Part shown: in pieces, positions 7,001 to 13,404 of the stretch | How the letters are laid out: each line of letters begins with the position of its first letter | Numbering within the stretch: position 1 is the first letter of the stretch | Source of the DNA: Actinomyces sp. HMSC035G02 | GTDB taxonomy: Bacteria > Actinomycetota > Actinomycetes > Actinomycetales > Actinomycetaceae | Reading direction: 5' to 3' | NCBI GenBank assembly: GCA_001838165.1 | Contig: KV835886.1 | Location: 33,826 to 47,243 of the forward strand | Length of the DNA: 13,418 nt | Notes under the pieces: model-generated | What the model was told of the DNA's origin: nothing | Databases searched by the model: none | What the model saw: only the letters and a program-made list of their open reading frames with translations | Translations under genes and position numbers: made by a program

Positions 7001-8657
7001 GGAGATCCTCGAAGGCCGCGGCGACGTGCACACGGTCCTCAAGATCGACGAGGTCTCCAACCTGGGTGCCGCGAAGATCCGCCTGCGCTCCCTCGACGCG
7101 GCGATCACCGAGCGCGCCACCCTCGCCTCGACAATCGACGAGGCCGGGGCCGGGGACGGCACGGACGGCGCGGAACTGGCCCCCGCCTCGTCTGTTGGAC
7201 TCGTGTCGGGGTCCGTCGACACCGCCACCCTGCGCGACCCCTCCGGCGACGCCGCCCGCGAGGAGCAGGCCGGCCACATCAAGCCGCGCACAGCCTTCAC
7301 CGAGGAGATGCGCGAGGCCGGATACGAGATCCTGGCCCCCCAGATGTCCCCGATCCACTTCCGCTTCCTCACCCCGCTGTTCGCAACCGCGGGCCTGAAG
7401 GTGCGCGTGCTCGAGCACACGAGCCGCACCTCCATGGAGGTCGGCCTCAAGTACGTCAACAACGACTCGTGCTACCCGGCGATCGTCGTCATCGGCCAGC
7501 TCCTTGACGAGTTCATCTCCGGGCGCGCCGACCCCGATCGCACGGCCGTGGGCATCACCCAGACGGGCGGCATGTGCCGCGCCAGCAACTATGCCGCCCT
7601 GCTGCGCAAGGGCCTGCGCGATGCCGGATACCCGCAGGTCCCCGTCATCGCCCTGTCCGTCCAAGGCATCGAGGATAACCCCGGCTTCCACCTCGGCATC
7701 CCGCATATCCACAAGGCCATCCAGGCCTTCGTCATCGGCGACGCCATCCAGTCGATGCTCCTGCGCGTGCGCCCCTACGAGGCCACCCCCGGCTCCGCAA
7801 TGGAGCTGTACCGCACGTGGGACGGCTACGTCCAGGAGTGGATCACCTCGGGACGCGTGGCGGCCCTGGGAGGACGCGTCTCCTACGGGAAGATCATCCG
7901 CGAGTGCGTGCGCGCCTTCGACGCCCTGCCCCTGCGCGACATCCCGCGTAAGCCGCGCGTCGGTCTGGTCGGCGAGATCCTCGTGAAGTTCCACCCCGAC
8001 GCCAACAACCACGCCGTCGACGTCATCGAGGCCGAGGGGTGCGAGGCCGAACTACCCGGCCTCATGCAGTTCTTCCACAACTCCGTGGCCACCGCCGCGT
8101 GGGACAAGGAGAACCTGGGCATCGAGGGCAAGCAGCGCTACATCATGCCGATCGTTTTGTGGGCGCTCAAGAAGTACGAGAAGCCCGTGCACCGCGCGTT
8201 TGCCGCCACGAACGGCAAGTTTGAGCCGCACCGGCCGATCGAAGAGATGATCTCTCGCTCCCAGGACATCGCGCGCCTGGGCAACCAGGCCGGCGAAGGC
8301 TGGTACCTGACCGCCGAAATGGTCGACATGATCGAACACGGCTGCCCGAACATCATCTGCGCCCAGCCCTTCGCGTGCCTGCCCAACCACGTCGTCGGCA
8401 AGGGCATGTTCCGCGCGCTGCGCACCCGCTACCCCGAGGCCAACATCGTGGCCGTCGACTACGATCCCGGTGCCTCCGAGGTCAACCAGCTCAACCGCAT
8501 CAAGCTCATGCTGGCCACCGCCCTGCAGTCGCCGGAGGCTCGCGACAGCGAGATCCTGCAGCTCGTCGACGTCGAAGAGCCCGCGTCGTGCGGCGGGTCC
8601 GGCTCGGTCATGCTCGGCATGCCGACGATCCCCAGCAGGCGGGCAGCCTTCCGCTGA
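4092..8657 (+). CDS. Giant fusion: two tandem 2-hydroxyacyl-CoA dehydratase activase-type ATPases plus DUF2229/COG3580- and COG3581-like iron-sulfur regions
   Basis: A 1521-residue cytoplasmic protein. Module 1 (about 14-265) and module 2 (about 343-605) each have the actin/Hsp70-like ATPase motifs of BadF/HgdC activases: DVGSTT (18-23) and DAGSTT (347-352), then GGEDAK (111-116) and GGQDMK (444-449). Each keeps the cluster cysteine pair at the same 39-residue spacing (C132/C171; C467/C506). A DUF2229-like region follows with C628-x2-C631-x3-C635-x18-C654, then C746, C771, C787 and C959. After an Ala/Gly/Asp-rich linker (about 1014-1060) comes a COG3581-like part with C1127, C1162, C1418, C1423, C1429 and C1500. 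Such activases use ATP to push an electron from an iron-sulfur cluster to a low-potential acceptor; here donor and likely acceptor share one chain. The reaction is unknown. The start has AGGAGG six bases upstream. Family recognition is firm; function is inference. Confidence 0.9.
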   Translation: MTTQGHHEATRPYQLGIDVGSTTVKAVVLDGNRRLFSDYRRHNADVRASLGALLADVERALPGARVHAAITGSGGLTTARAMGIPFVQEVIAGTEATQRLHPEVDVVIELGGEDAKLTYLHPTPEQRMNGTCAGGTGAFIDQMATLLHTDAAGLGEMATRHTQLYPIASRCGVFAKSDIQPLINQGAAHEDLAASIFNAVATQTIAGLACGRPIRGTVMFLGGPLHFLPALREAYKALLPKADAFVTPDDAQLYVAIGAALLAEKEAAKKARQAEEAGATSVGARGDKLTTLMERLAAAPVQVESPRMDPLFATPEDREEFMARHSLDVIPKASLDEAEGRCWLGIDAGSTTIKAVVIDSQDRIVFTHYASNEGDPVAAAVDIVRAVRSALPEGCEIGRSCATGYGEGLVKAALTMDEGEIETMAHYRAAEFICPGVTSVIDIGGQDMKYLRIRDHAVDSISVNEACSSGCGSFLQTFAQTMGTDVRSFARMAMESESPVDLGTRCTVFMNSSVKQAQKEGADVRDISAGLSYSVVRNALYKVIKLKEPSDLGERVVVQGGTFLNDSVLRAFELLTGREVVRPDIAGLMGAYGAALTARMHDTGEGTSSLATIEALEGFAVDTTRKTCRLCQNHCQMTISTFSNGERHVSGNRCERGASLERVPKKSDLPNLYDWKYKRIFGYRRLTEKKAFRGDIGIPRVLGMYENYPFWFTMLTELGFRVMISGRSNHDLFETGMESIPSENVCYPAKLVHGHIESLLDKGITTIFYPCVDFEQKLTESENSYNCPIVATYPEVIRNNMERLLEPGTKFISPFVNFGNREYLPAHLSKTFKQYGYDIPVDEMKAALDKAWEEDAAVKAEIRAKGVETIEWMREHGVRGIVLAGRPYHLDPEINHGIPEVIVGLGMAVLTEDSIIDARLERPLRVLDQWSYHSRLYEAAARVGDEPDLEMVQLNSFGCGVDAITADQVQEILEGRGDVHTVLKIDEVSNLGAAKIRLRSLDAAITERATLASTIDEAGAGDGTDGAELAPASSVGLVSGSVDTATLRDPSGDAAREEQAGHIKPRTAFTEEMREAGYEILAPQMSPIHFRFLTPLFATAGLKVRVLEHTSRTSMEVGLKYVNNDSCYPAIVVIGQLLDEFISGRADPDRTAVGITQTGGMCRASNYAALLRKGLRDAGYPQVPVIALSVQGIEDNPGFHLGIPHIHKAIQAFVIGDAIQSMLLRVRPYEATPGSAMELYRTWDGYVQEWITSGRVAALGGRVSYGKIIRECVRAFDALPLRDIPRKPRVGLVGEILVKFHPDANNHAVDVIEAEGCEAELPGLMQFFHNSVATAAWDKENLGIEGKQRYIMPIVLWALKKYEKPVHRAFAATNGKFEPHRPIEEMISRSQDIARLGNQAGEGWYLTAEMVDMIEHGCPNIICAQPFACLPNHVVGKGMFRALRTRYPEANIVAVDYDPGASEVNQLNRIKLMLATALQSPEARDSEILQLVDVEEPASCGGSGSVMLGMPTIPSRRAAFR

Positions 8658-8672
8658 TCTGTGCCGTTAAGC

Positions 8673-8714
8673 CGCGAAGGGGGACGGAGCGCAATCGCTC
8701 CGTCCCCCTTCGCG
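8673..8714. terminator. Bidirectional terminator hairpin between convergent genes
   Basis: A perfect 19-bp stem (8673-8691 with 8696-8714) closes a CAAT loop. It lies 15 bases after the giant activase stop and about 46 bases beyond the stop of the convergent GH2 gene, so it can end both transcripts. There is no T tract on either side, which is common for high-GC actinobacterial terminators. Confidence 0.85.
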
Positions 8715-8760
8715 TGCGCACCCTCTCGTGCGCACTGCCTCCGGTCTCGTCTCTGGAGCC

Positions 8761-10368
8761 CTACGGCACGGGCATGACCCCGCGACCGATCTCGAACCCG
8801 GCCGGCGCCCAGCCCGTCCCATACGACAGGCGCACCGATACCTCGCGCATGCCCGAGGCCGGCCACTCCACCGGGAGGAACCCCGTCTCGCCGGGCGCGA
8901 CGTCCAGGAAAGCCGGGTACTCCCAGGTGACGGCGCCATCCTCGACGACACGGCACAGGAACTCCAGGTCGCACGTCGACGTGAACGTCATGTGGTTGCG
9001 AACCGTCACCCCCGAGTACGAGGGCGCCACCGTCACCGGCGCGTAGTGAAGCTCCTCGGCGCGCACCTCGCTCAACAGCGGAAAGTCCGTGTCCGCATAC
9101 TCCCGGCGCGTCGGATCCAGCGCGCGGGCGGCGCGGATATCCTCGTCCTCCTCGCCCACGTTCCACGCAACGACGCTCGGGTGCGCGCGGTCGCGGCGGA
9201 TCATCGCCTCGATCGCCTCGTCGCGAGCGGGACCCGGCTCGTACATCGTCGAGGCGCGGTCAATGATGTACAGGCCGTACTGGTCCGCCAATTCGTAGAA
9301 GCACGCGTGCGCGGGCCCCTGCTCGATCGCAACCGCATTCACGCCGTGGCGCTTACACCACACGATGTCCTCGAGCATCTCCGGGATGTTGACGGCCAGA
9401 CCCGTGCGCCCATCGCACTCGTTGCGGCGCACGCCGCGCAGCGTCAGCGGGCGGCCCGCCAGCCGCAAGCCCTCGGGGGTCGCCGTCAGATCGCGGAAGC
9501 CGAGGTCAAGGGAGACCGTGTCCTTGACCCTCTCCTCGTCGCGCAGCGTCACGATCAGCCGGTACAGCGCCGGCTCCTCCGCGCTCCACGGGATCACGTC
9601 CAAACCCCGCACGTCGAAAACCTCATCCGGAGAAGCGACCGCAGACCACAGCCTCTCCTGCTCGGTCTCGTTCACGAGCGCGGCGTGAACCTCGACACCG
9701 CCCGTCGTTTCGACCCGCAGCGTCAGCGTGCCCGCGCGACCATCGTGGGACGCCACCGGCACCACGTCCACGATGTGCGCCGGAGGCCTGGCCTCCAACG
9801 ACACCTCGCGGAACAAACCGTGGCAGCACACCGGCGAATCCATCAGCAACACGGCGAGCGTATGCGAGTGAGTAGGCTGCAACGTGCCGGTCACGTCGAA
9901 GGCCGCAGGAATGAAACCGTCCGCGCAGAAACCAACGAACGTTCCATCAACCCACGCGTAGAGAGGGCCCGAGAAGCCGCCGAACGTCAGCGTCATCATC
10001 CAGCCGCGCTCAACCGCCTCCTTCAATGGGGCATCGAAGATGAACTCGCGGCGCAGGATCGAGGCGCGAACCCGATCCGCGGTGGGTTCTCCCCCGGCTT
10101 CGGCCGCCCTGCGGGCCTCCTCCTCGCGGCGTACCCACAGGCCGTCGAGCTCAAGGATGCCGGGGATGGACGTGGCCTCAAAGTCGCGTTGGTGGGGCGT
10201 ACGCTCGATCAGCTCGGCAACAGTGCCCGACACACCTGTGACCTGCCAGGTGCTGGACAGCATTTGGAGTGGCCTGCGCGACCTCCACGTCGAGTGCACC
10301 GCCAGGCGGTTCACCGACGCCCCCGGGTCCCGCAGCCCTGCTACGTCAGGTTCCGGGATGTGTTTCAT
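8761..10368 (-). CDS. Truncated, active-site-degenerate glycoside hydrolase family 2 (LacZ-like) protein
   Basis: A 535-residue protein similar to beta-galactosidase across several domains but about half its length. Matches include an N-terminal NRLAVHS (20-26), the jelly-roll part (AWVDGTFVGF, 138-147; AAFDVT, 155-160; GLFREVSLEARP, 184-195), an Ig-like part, and the barrel start GRPLTLRGVRRNECDG (305-320), FYELADQYGLYIID (357-370) and RRDRAHPSVVAWNVGEE (391-407). Next, DPTRREYAD (418-426) runs almost directly into a LacZ domain-4-like segment (LLSEVRAEELHY, 431-442; FLDVAPGE, 487-494). The barrel section that carries the nucleophile glutamate in LacZ is therefore absent, as is the final large domain. 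Several other active-site residues look replaced (see findings). No signal peptide is seen. The frame is open throughout, so this is a shortened protein rather than a frameshifted gene; a non-catalytic role or decay are both possible. Confidence 0.8.
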   Translation of the reverse strand: MKHIPEPDVAGLRDPGASVNRLAVHSTWRSRRPLQMLSSTWQVTGVSGTVAELIERTPHQRDFEATSIPGILELDGLWVRREEEARRAAEAGGEPTADRVRASILRREFIFDAPLKEAVERGWMMTLTFGGFSGPLYAWVDGTFVGFCADGFIPAAFDVTGTLQPTHSHTLAVLLMDSPVCCHGLFREVSLEARPPAHIVDVVPVASHDGRAGTLTLRVETTGGVEVHAALVNETEQERLWSAVASPDEVFDVRGLDVIPWSAEEPALYRLIVTLRDEERVKDTVSLDLGFRDLTATPEGLRLAGRPLTLRGVRRNECDGRTGLAVNIPEMLEDIVWCKRHGVNAVAIEQGPAHACFYELADQYGLYIIDRASTMYEPGPARDEAIEAMIRRDRAHPSVVAWNVGEEDEDIRAARALDPTRREYADTDFPLLSEVRAEELHYAPVTVAPSYSGVTVRNHMTFTSTCDLEFLCRVVEDGAVTWEYPAFLDVAPGETGFLPVEWPASGMREVSVRLSYGTGWAPAGFEIGRGVMPVP

Positions 10369-10382
10369 GTAATAAAAGTATC
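10369..10382 (-). promoter_or_regulatory. Candidate -10 element for a leaderless GH2 transcript
   Basis: On the minus strand GATACT (plus 10382 down to 10377) ends eight bases before the ATG at 10368, and no Shine-Dalgarno sequence precedes that ATG. This fits leaderless transcription, which is frequent in actinobacteria. No convincing -35 was found, and the true start could instead lie further downstream. Confidence 0.35.
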
Positions 10383-10545
10383 ATTTAACGATTAGTCATG
10401 GAATGGCATTATTTTTTGAAATACAGGTAAATGTGCCTTGACATGCGGAATATCTACGGGTGACAAGTGGGACGGCGACCACATTCTGGGATTTATGGTC
10501 ATGCGGATGGACAAAAATGCCTCGTTGCCGGGAGGTTGTGGGACG
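10383..10545. other. Non-coding part of the gap between the GH2 and OPT genes
   Basis: No credible gene. It holds two copies each of CATGCGGA (10442-10449 and 10500-10507) and GTGGGACGGC (10467-10476 and 10538-10547) in the same order, plus an AT-rich stretch 10383-10435 upstream of the GH2 start. The repeat pairs may be operator sites or decayed duplications. Confidence 0.35.
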
Positions 10546-10606
10546 GCATAACGAGTCCCGGCCTCGTCCCTTGGGGATGCGCATAAGGAACCCCGGCCTC
10601 GTCCCT
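10546..10606. repeat. Imperfect 26-bp direct repeat, 35-bp period
   Basis: Copies at 10546-10571 and 10581-10606 differ at three positions and share the exact 15-mer CCCGGCCTCGTCCCT. The second copy supplies one arm of the OPT terminator; the first is a spare arm able to pair with the same partner. Confidence 0.7.
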
Positions 10607-10628
10607 GAGAGCAGGAACGAGGCCGGGG
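10591..10628 (-). terminator. Terminator of the OPT transporter gene
   Basis: CCCCGGCCTCGT (10591-10602) pairs fully with 10617-10628; after one mismatch three further pairs extend the stem to a six-base loop. It lies about 40 bases beyond the OPT stop on the minus strand, where the stem is followed by a short T-rich stretch (TTCCTTATG). Confidence 0.75.
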
Positions 10629-10667
10629 CTGATGCGTGGCGAGGGAACCCTCGCACATGCTGCGTGC

Positions 10668-12668
10668 TTACTTTGCGGCCGACTCGCGATCCGAGTCGCG
10701 CGTGATCTTACGAGCGAAGTTGTAGAGCAGCCACGTCGCGCCCGCGAAGAACACCAGGCCCAGAACGTTCGCGAACGGCGTGAAGCCGTCGCCGATGAAC
10801 GGCAGCGCCAGCGGCGACTCCGAGCCCGTCGCGCCCGCGATGCCCGCGTAGACGACGCCGAACAGGGACTCGCCGACGATCAGGCCGGTCGCAGCCAGCG
10901 TGCCGAAACGCTTCGCGCGCTCCACATCCGCCTGCTTATCAGCCCACCTGTTGTACAGGAAGCCAATGAGCGCGCCGATCGGGATCAGGACCGTCAGGGA
11001 AGCGGGCAGGTAAATGCCCATGCCGACAGCCAGCGGAGGCAGGGCGAGCTTGCCCTTCGACGCGGGGCGCAGAACCTCATCAATGATGATGACGACAACG
11101 CCGATCGCCGCACCGATGCCCAGGAGCTTCCAGTCGATGCCGCCGCCGAGCACGCCCTTAGCGAGCGAGGAAATCAGCGAGGCCTGCGGGGCCGCAAGCG
11201 CGTCCGGTCCGGCGCCGGGAGCGCCCTGGAAACCGAAGGAGTTCTGCATGAGCTCCAGGACCGGGGGAATGATCAGCGCGCCGAAGACGACGCCGATGAC
11301 CAGGGCAACCTGCTGCTTCCACGGGGTCGCGCCCACCAGCTGGCCCGTCTTGAGGTCCTGCAGGTTATCGTTCGCGATCGTCGCAATGCAGAAGACGATG
11401 GCCGAGGTGAACAGCGTGTAGGCGATGAGCGCCGTGTTCTCTTCCGTGGTCGAGCCGCGGCCGTGCACCGCCAGGATGACAACCGCCGTGATGACGACAA
11501 CCAGCAGGCCGACGCCGGAGACCGGCGAGTTCGACGAGCCGATCAGGCCGGCCATGTAACCACAGACCGCCGCGACCAGCAGGCCGGCAAGCAGAATGAA
11601 GATCACCGAAATAGCGATCAGAACAGCCGTGTTGTGCTCGATCTGCGTGCCGCGCATGAACCACCACAGCAGGCCCGCGATCGGAATCATGGCCACGAAG
11701 ATGGAGACGATAACCCACTTGCCGGGGATGTCCTGCTCGGTGCGGTCGACCTGCGCGCCGTCCTCCTTGGTGCCGCGCGAGGCGCGCAGCGACTCGGACA
11801 TGCCGCGGGCGATCGGGCCCATGATCTTGATGAGCGTCCAGATGGCGGCGACCGCCATGACGCCCGCACCGATGAAGCGCACGTCCGACTTGAAGACCGT
11901 GGACAGGGCCGAGGTCAGGTCATCCGCGCCGTCCAGCTGGCCATTCGCGTACAGGGGCAGCAGGACACCGTAGGAGGTGACCATGCCGATCAGCATCGCG
12001 ATGCCGACCGTCATACCGACCAGGTGGCCCACGCCGATCAGAGCGAGGGACAGGGAGGTGGAAATCATCGTGCCCGTCGAGCCGATCTTGAAGGCCGTAC
12101 CAACCTCGGAGGCCACGACCTTCATGTAGCCCAGAAGCGCCATCGTGGCCGAGGCGAGGGCGCCCCACGTGATGGCCAGGAGGCCACGCTTGTTGTCCTC
12201 GCCCGCATCCTGGGCGTCGCCGACCTTCAGAATCTCAGCGCCTGCCACGCCCTCCGGGTAGGGCAGGTCCGAGCCGGTCACGAGCGCACGGCGCAGGGGG
12301 ATCGAGTACATGACGCCCAGCGCACCGCCGACCGCACACACAAACATGGTCTCCCAGTAGGGGAAACCGCTCCACCAGCCGACAATCACGAGGCCGGGGA
12401 GGACGAAGATGACCGCCGACAGCGTGCCGGCTGCCGAAGCGATGGTCTGGACGATGTTGTTCTCCTGGACCGTGTGGTCGCCCCAGAAGCGCAGAACCGC
12501 CATCGAAATAACGGCTGCCGGGATCGACGTCGCAAACGTCAAGCCGACCTTCAGACCCAGGTAGACGTTCGCGGCCGTGAACAGCAGCGTAATAATGCCG
12601 CCGAGGATGATGCCGCGGAGGGTCAGTTCTTTGAGCGACGTTTGCTTCGTCGCGTTTGGCGCAGACAC
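10668..12668 (-). CDS. OPT-family oligopeptide transporter
   Basis: A 666-residue integral membrane protein rich in hydrophobic segments (roughly 14-16 by eye), typical of bacterial OPT proteins that import small peptides or, in some cases, metal chelates by ion coupling. The N-terminal half shows the family hallmarks NVYLGLKVGLTFATSIPAAV (34-53) and NNIVQTIASAAG (70-81). A charged cytoplasmic-looking loop rich in Arg, Glu, Asp and Gln lies around the protein middle (the segment with SESLRASRGTKEDGAQVDR). The start is the GTG at 12668, with AAAGGA six bases upstream; longer in-frame starts reach into the non-coding upstream region and are not favoured. It stands alone, with its own terminator. 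The substrate cannot be told from sequence alone. Confidence 0.9.
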   Translation of the reverse strand: MSAPNATKQTSLKELTLRGIILGGIITLLFTAANVYLGLKVGLTFATSIPAAVISMAVLRFWGDHTVQENNIVQTIASAAGTLSAVIFVLPGLVIVGWWSGFPYWETMFVCAVGGALGVMYSIPLRRALVTGSDLPYPEGVAGAEILKVGDAQDAGEDNKRGLLAITWGALASATMALLGYMKVVASEVGTAFKIGSTGTMISTSLSLALIGVGHLVGMTVGIAMLIGMVTSYGVLLPLYANGQLDGADDLTSALSTVFKSDVRFIGAGVMAVAAIWTLIKIMGPIARGMSESLRASRGTKEDGAQVDRTEQDIPGKWVIVSIFVAMIPIAGLLWWFMRGTQIEHNTAVLIAISVIFILLAGLLVAAVCGYMAGLIGSSNSPVSGVGLLVVVITAVVILAVHGRGSTTEENTALIAYTLFTSAIVFCIATIANDNLQDLKTGQLVGATPWKQQVALVIGVVFGALIIPPVLELMQNSFGFQGAPGAGPDALAAPQASLISSLAKGVLGGGIDWKLLGIGAAIGVVVIIIDEVLRPASKGKLALPPLAVGMGIYLPASLTVLIPIGALIGFLYNRWADKQADVERAKRFGTLAATGLIVGESLFGVVYAGIAGATGSESPLALPFIGDGFTPFANVLGLVFFAGATWLLYNFARKITRDSDRESAAK

Positions 12669-12705
12669 GAAAAATCCTTTCGCTGCCTTGAATAGATACC
12701 CTGCA

Positions 12706-12734
12706 AGAGTAGTGCATTTATGAGTGGGCGTGAA
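12706..12734 (-). promoter_or_regulatory. Candidate promoter of the OPT gene
   Basis: On the minus strand TTCACG (plus 12734-12729) and TACTCT (12711-12706) are 17 bases apart, predicting a start near 12699 and a leader of about 30 bases containing the ribosome binding site. An upstream TTGAAA further away gives a weaker alternative. Confidence 0.35.
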
Positions 12735-12819
12735 TGGTATGCGGGTGCTTAATTTCGTTTTCAATCGTTCTAAATGGTCAGGTGGCGTCTGTTTCGTGTG
12801 CTGTTGTGTGATCAAGCGG

Positions 12820-12856
12820 GGCCCTGCTCCCAAACTGCGATGTGGCCCTGCTCCCA
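12820..12856. repeat. 13-bp direct repeat upstream of tRNA-Ser
   Basis: GGCCCTGCTCCCA occurs at 12820-12832 and 12844-12856, a 24-base period, in the gap between the divergently oriented OPT and tRNA genes. Function unknown; it may be a remnant of a larger repeat family. Confidence 0.6.
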
Positions 12857-12871
12857 GCCCGCCCGGTCGAT

Positions 12872-12902
12872 TTGCGCGCGCAGGGGGAGGGTGTAGTAGA
12901 GT
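12872..12902 (+). promoter_or_regulatory. Candidate tRNA-Ser promoter
   Basis: TTGCGC (12872-12877) and TAGAGT (12897-12902) lie 19 bases apart, ending 10 bases before the mature tRNA 5' end. The spacing is slightly long, so the -35 assignment is uncertain while the -10 is reasonable. Confidence 0.4.
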
Positions 12903-12912
12903 ATTCGGGTAA

Positions 12913-13002
12913 GGTAGCGTGTCCGAGCGGCCGAAGGTGCAGCACTCGAAATGCTGTGTGGTGTCACAGCCACCCTGGGTTCAAATCCCAGCGCTACCGC
13001 CA
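12913..13002 (+). tRNA. tRNA-Ser(CGA), 3' CCA encoded
   Basis: The acceptor arm GGTAGCG (12913-12919) pairs with CGCTACC (12992-12998), followed by discriminator G and an encoded CCA (13000-13002). The anticodon stem CAGCA/TGCTG closes the loop CTCGAAA, with anticodon CGA at 12947-12949 reading UCG serine codons. A long variable arm (GTGG...CCAC) marks a class II tRNA. The T arm is CTGGG-TTCAAAT-CCCAG (12975-12991). All arms fold cleanly. Confidence 0.96.
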
Positions 13003-13005
13003 CTG

Positions 13006-13036
13006 CCGCCCGGCCCCATTGGGGCCGGGCGGTTTT
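13006..13036 (+). terminator. tRNA-Ser terminator
   Basis: A perfect 12-bp GC stem (13006-13017 with 13021-13032) with an ATT loop, followed immediately by TTTTGTT, three bases beyond the tRNA CCA end. A classic intrinsic terminator. Confidence 0.92.
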
Positions 13037-13146
13037 GTTATGCCTAGCTGGCGTGCCGTGTTGCTGTGTGGCTGTGTGGCCCCACGGGTGTTCCGGGCGC
13101 CGGAGGCCCCGGCCGCCCGCGAGGCTAGGCGTCCTCACTGCGTTCG

Positions 13147-13386
13147 GCGCCGCGCCTCGAAGCCCGCCCGTGCCCTCCGGTCCCTCCGGCGCCCTCCACA
13201 CCAGTGGGGTCGGGGCGCTGATGTGTGGCTCGGCGCGTCGTCTCGAAGCCCGGCCGGGCCTCGCCGCCGCCCACCGGCACCGCGGCAGATCCCTCCGGCG
13301 CCCTCCACACCAGTGGGGCCTGGTGTGTTGACGGGTGGCTGGGCGCGTCGGCTCGTTGTCCGGCCAGGCCCCACCGCCGCCCACCA
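13147..13386. repeat. GC-rich imperfect tandem repeats downstream of tRNA-Ser
   Basis: A 29-bp block beginning TCCCTCCGGCGCCCTCCACA is exact at 13181-13209 and 13290-13318 (period 109). Diverged flanking parts repeat too: CTCGAAGCCCG at 13156-13166 and 13242-13252, and the segments near 13221-13275 and 13333-13385 align with scattered changes. Two full and one partial unit are visible. Open frames run through the block on both strands but look like compositional artefacts. No gene is supported from 13037 to the window end. Confidence 0.65.
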
Positions 13387-13387
13387 A

Positions 13388-13404
13388 TTTCGCACGTAAT
13401 TCCC
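13388..13404 (+). repeat. Second copy of the terminal-repeat motif seen at position 1
   Basis: Positions 13388-13404 match 1-17 at 16 of 17 bases in the same orientation (TCGCACGTAATTCCC exact). It may be the left end of another MITE-like or insertion element that continues past the window; only 14 further bases are visible. Confidence 0.5.

Noticed and set aside
6441..8012. Second long antisense open frame, about 523 codons
   Set aside because: Same reason: low-complexity translation, no motif, antisense to the conserved cysteine-rich half.
8728..10395. Plus-strand open frame of about 555 codons opposite the GH2-like gene
   Set aside because: Arg/His-rich shadow; the minus strand shows LacZ-like motifs across its length.
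10438..10466. Perfect TTGACA on the plus strand
   Set aside because: No TANNNT element at 16-18 bases and no plus-strand gene downstream.
10632..12695. Plus-strand open frame of about 687 codons opposite the OPT gene
   Set aside because: The translation is Arg/Asp/Gln/His repeats without hydrophobic core; the opposite strand encodes a clear OPT transporter with a ribosome binding site.
12812..13399. Overlapping open frames on both strands across tRNA-Ser and the GC-rich repeats
   Set aside because: They cross a well-formed tRNA and terminator, and their proteins are repeat-driven Arg/Pro/Gly sequence with no ribosome binding site.
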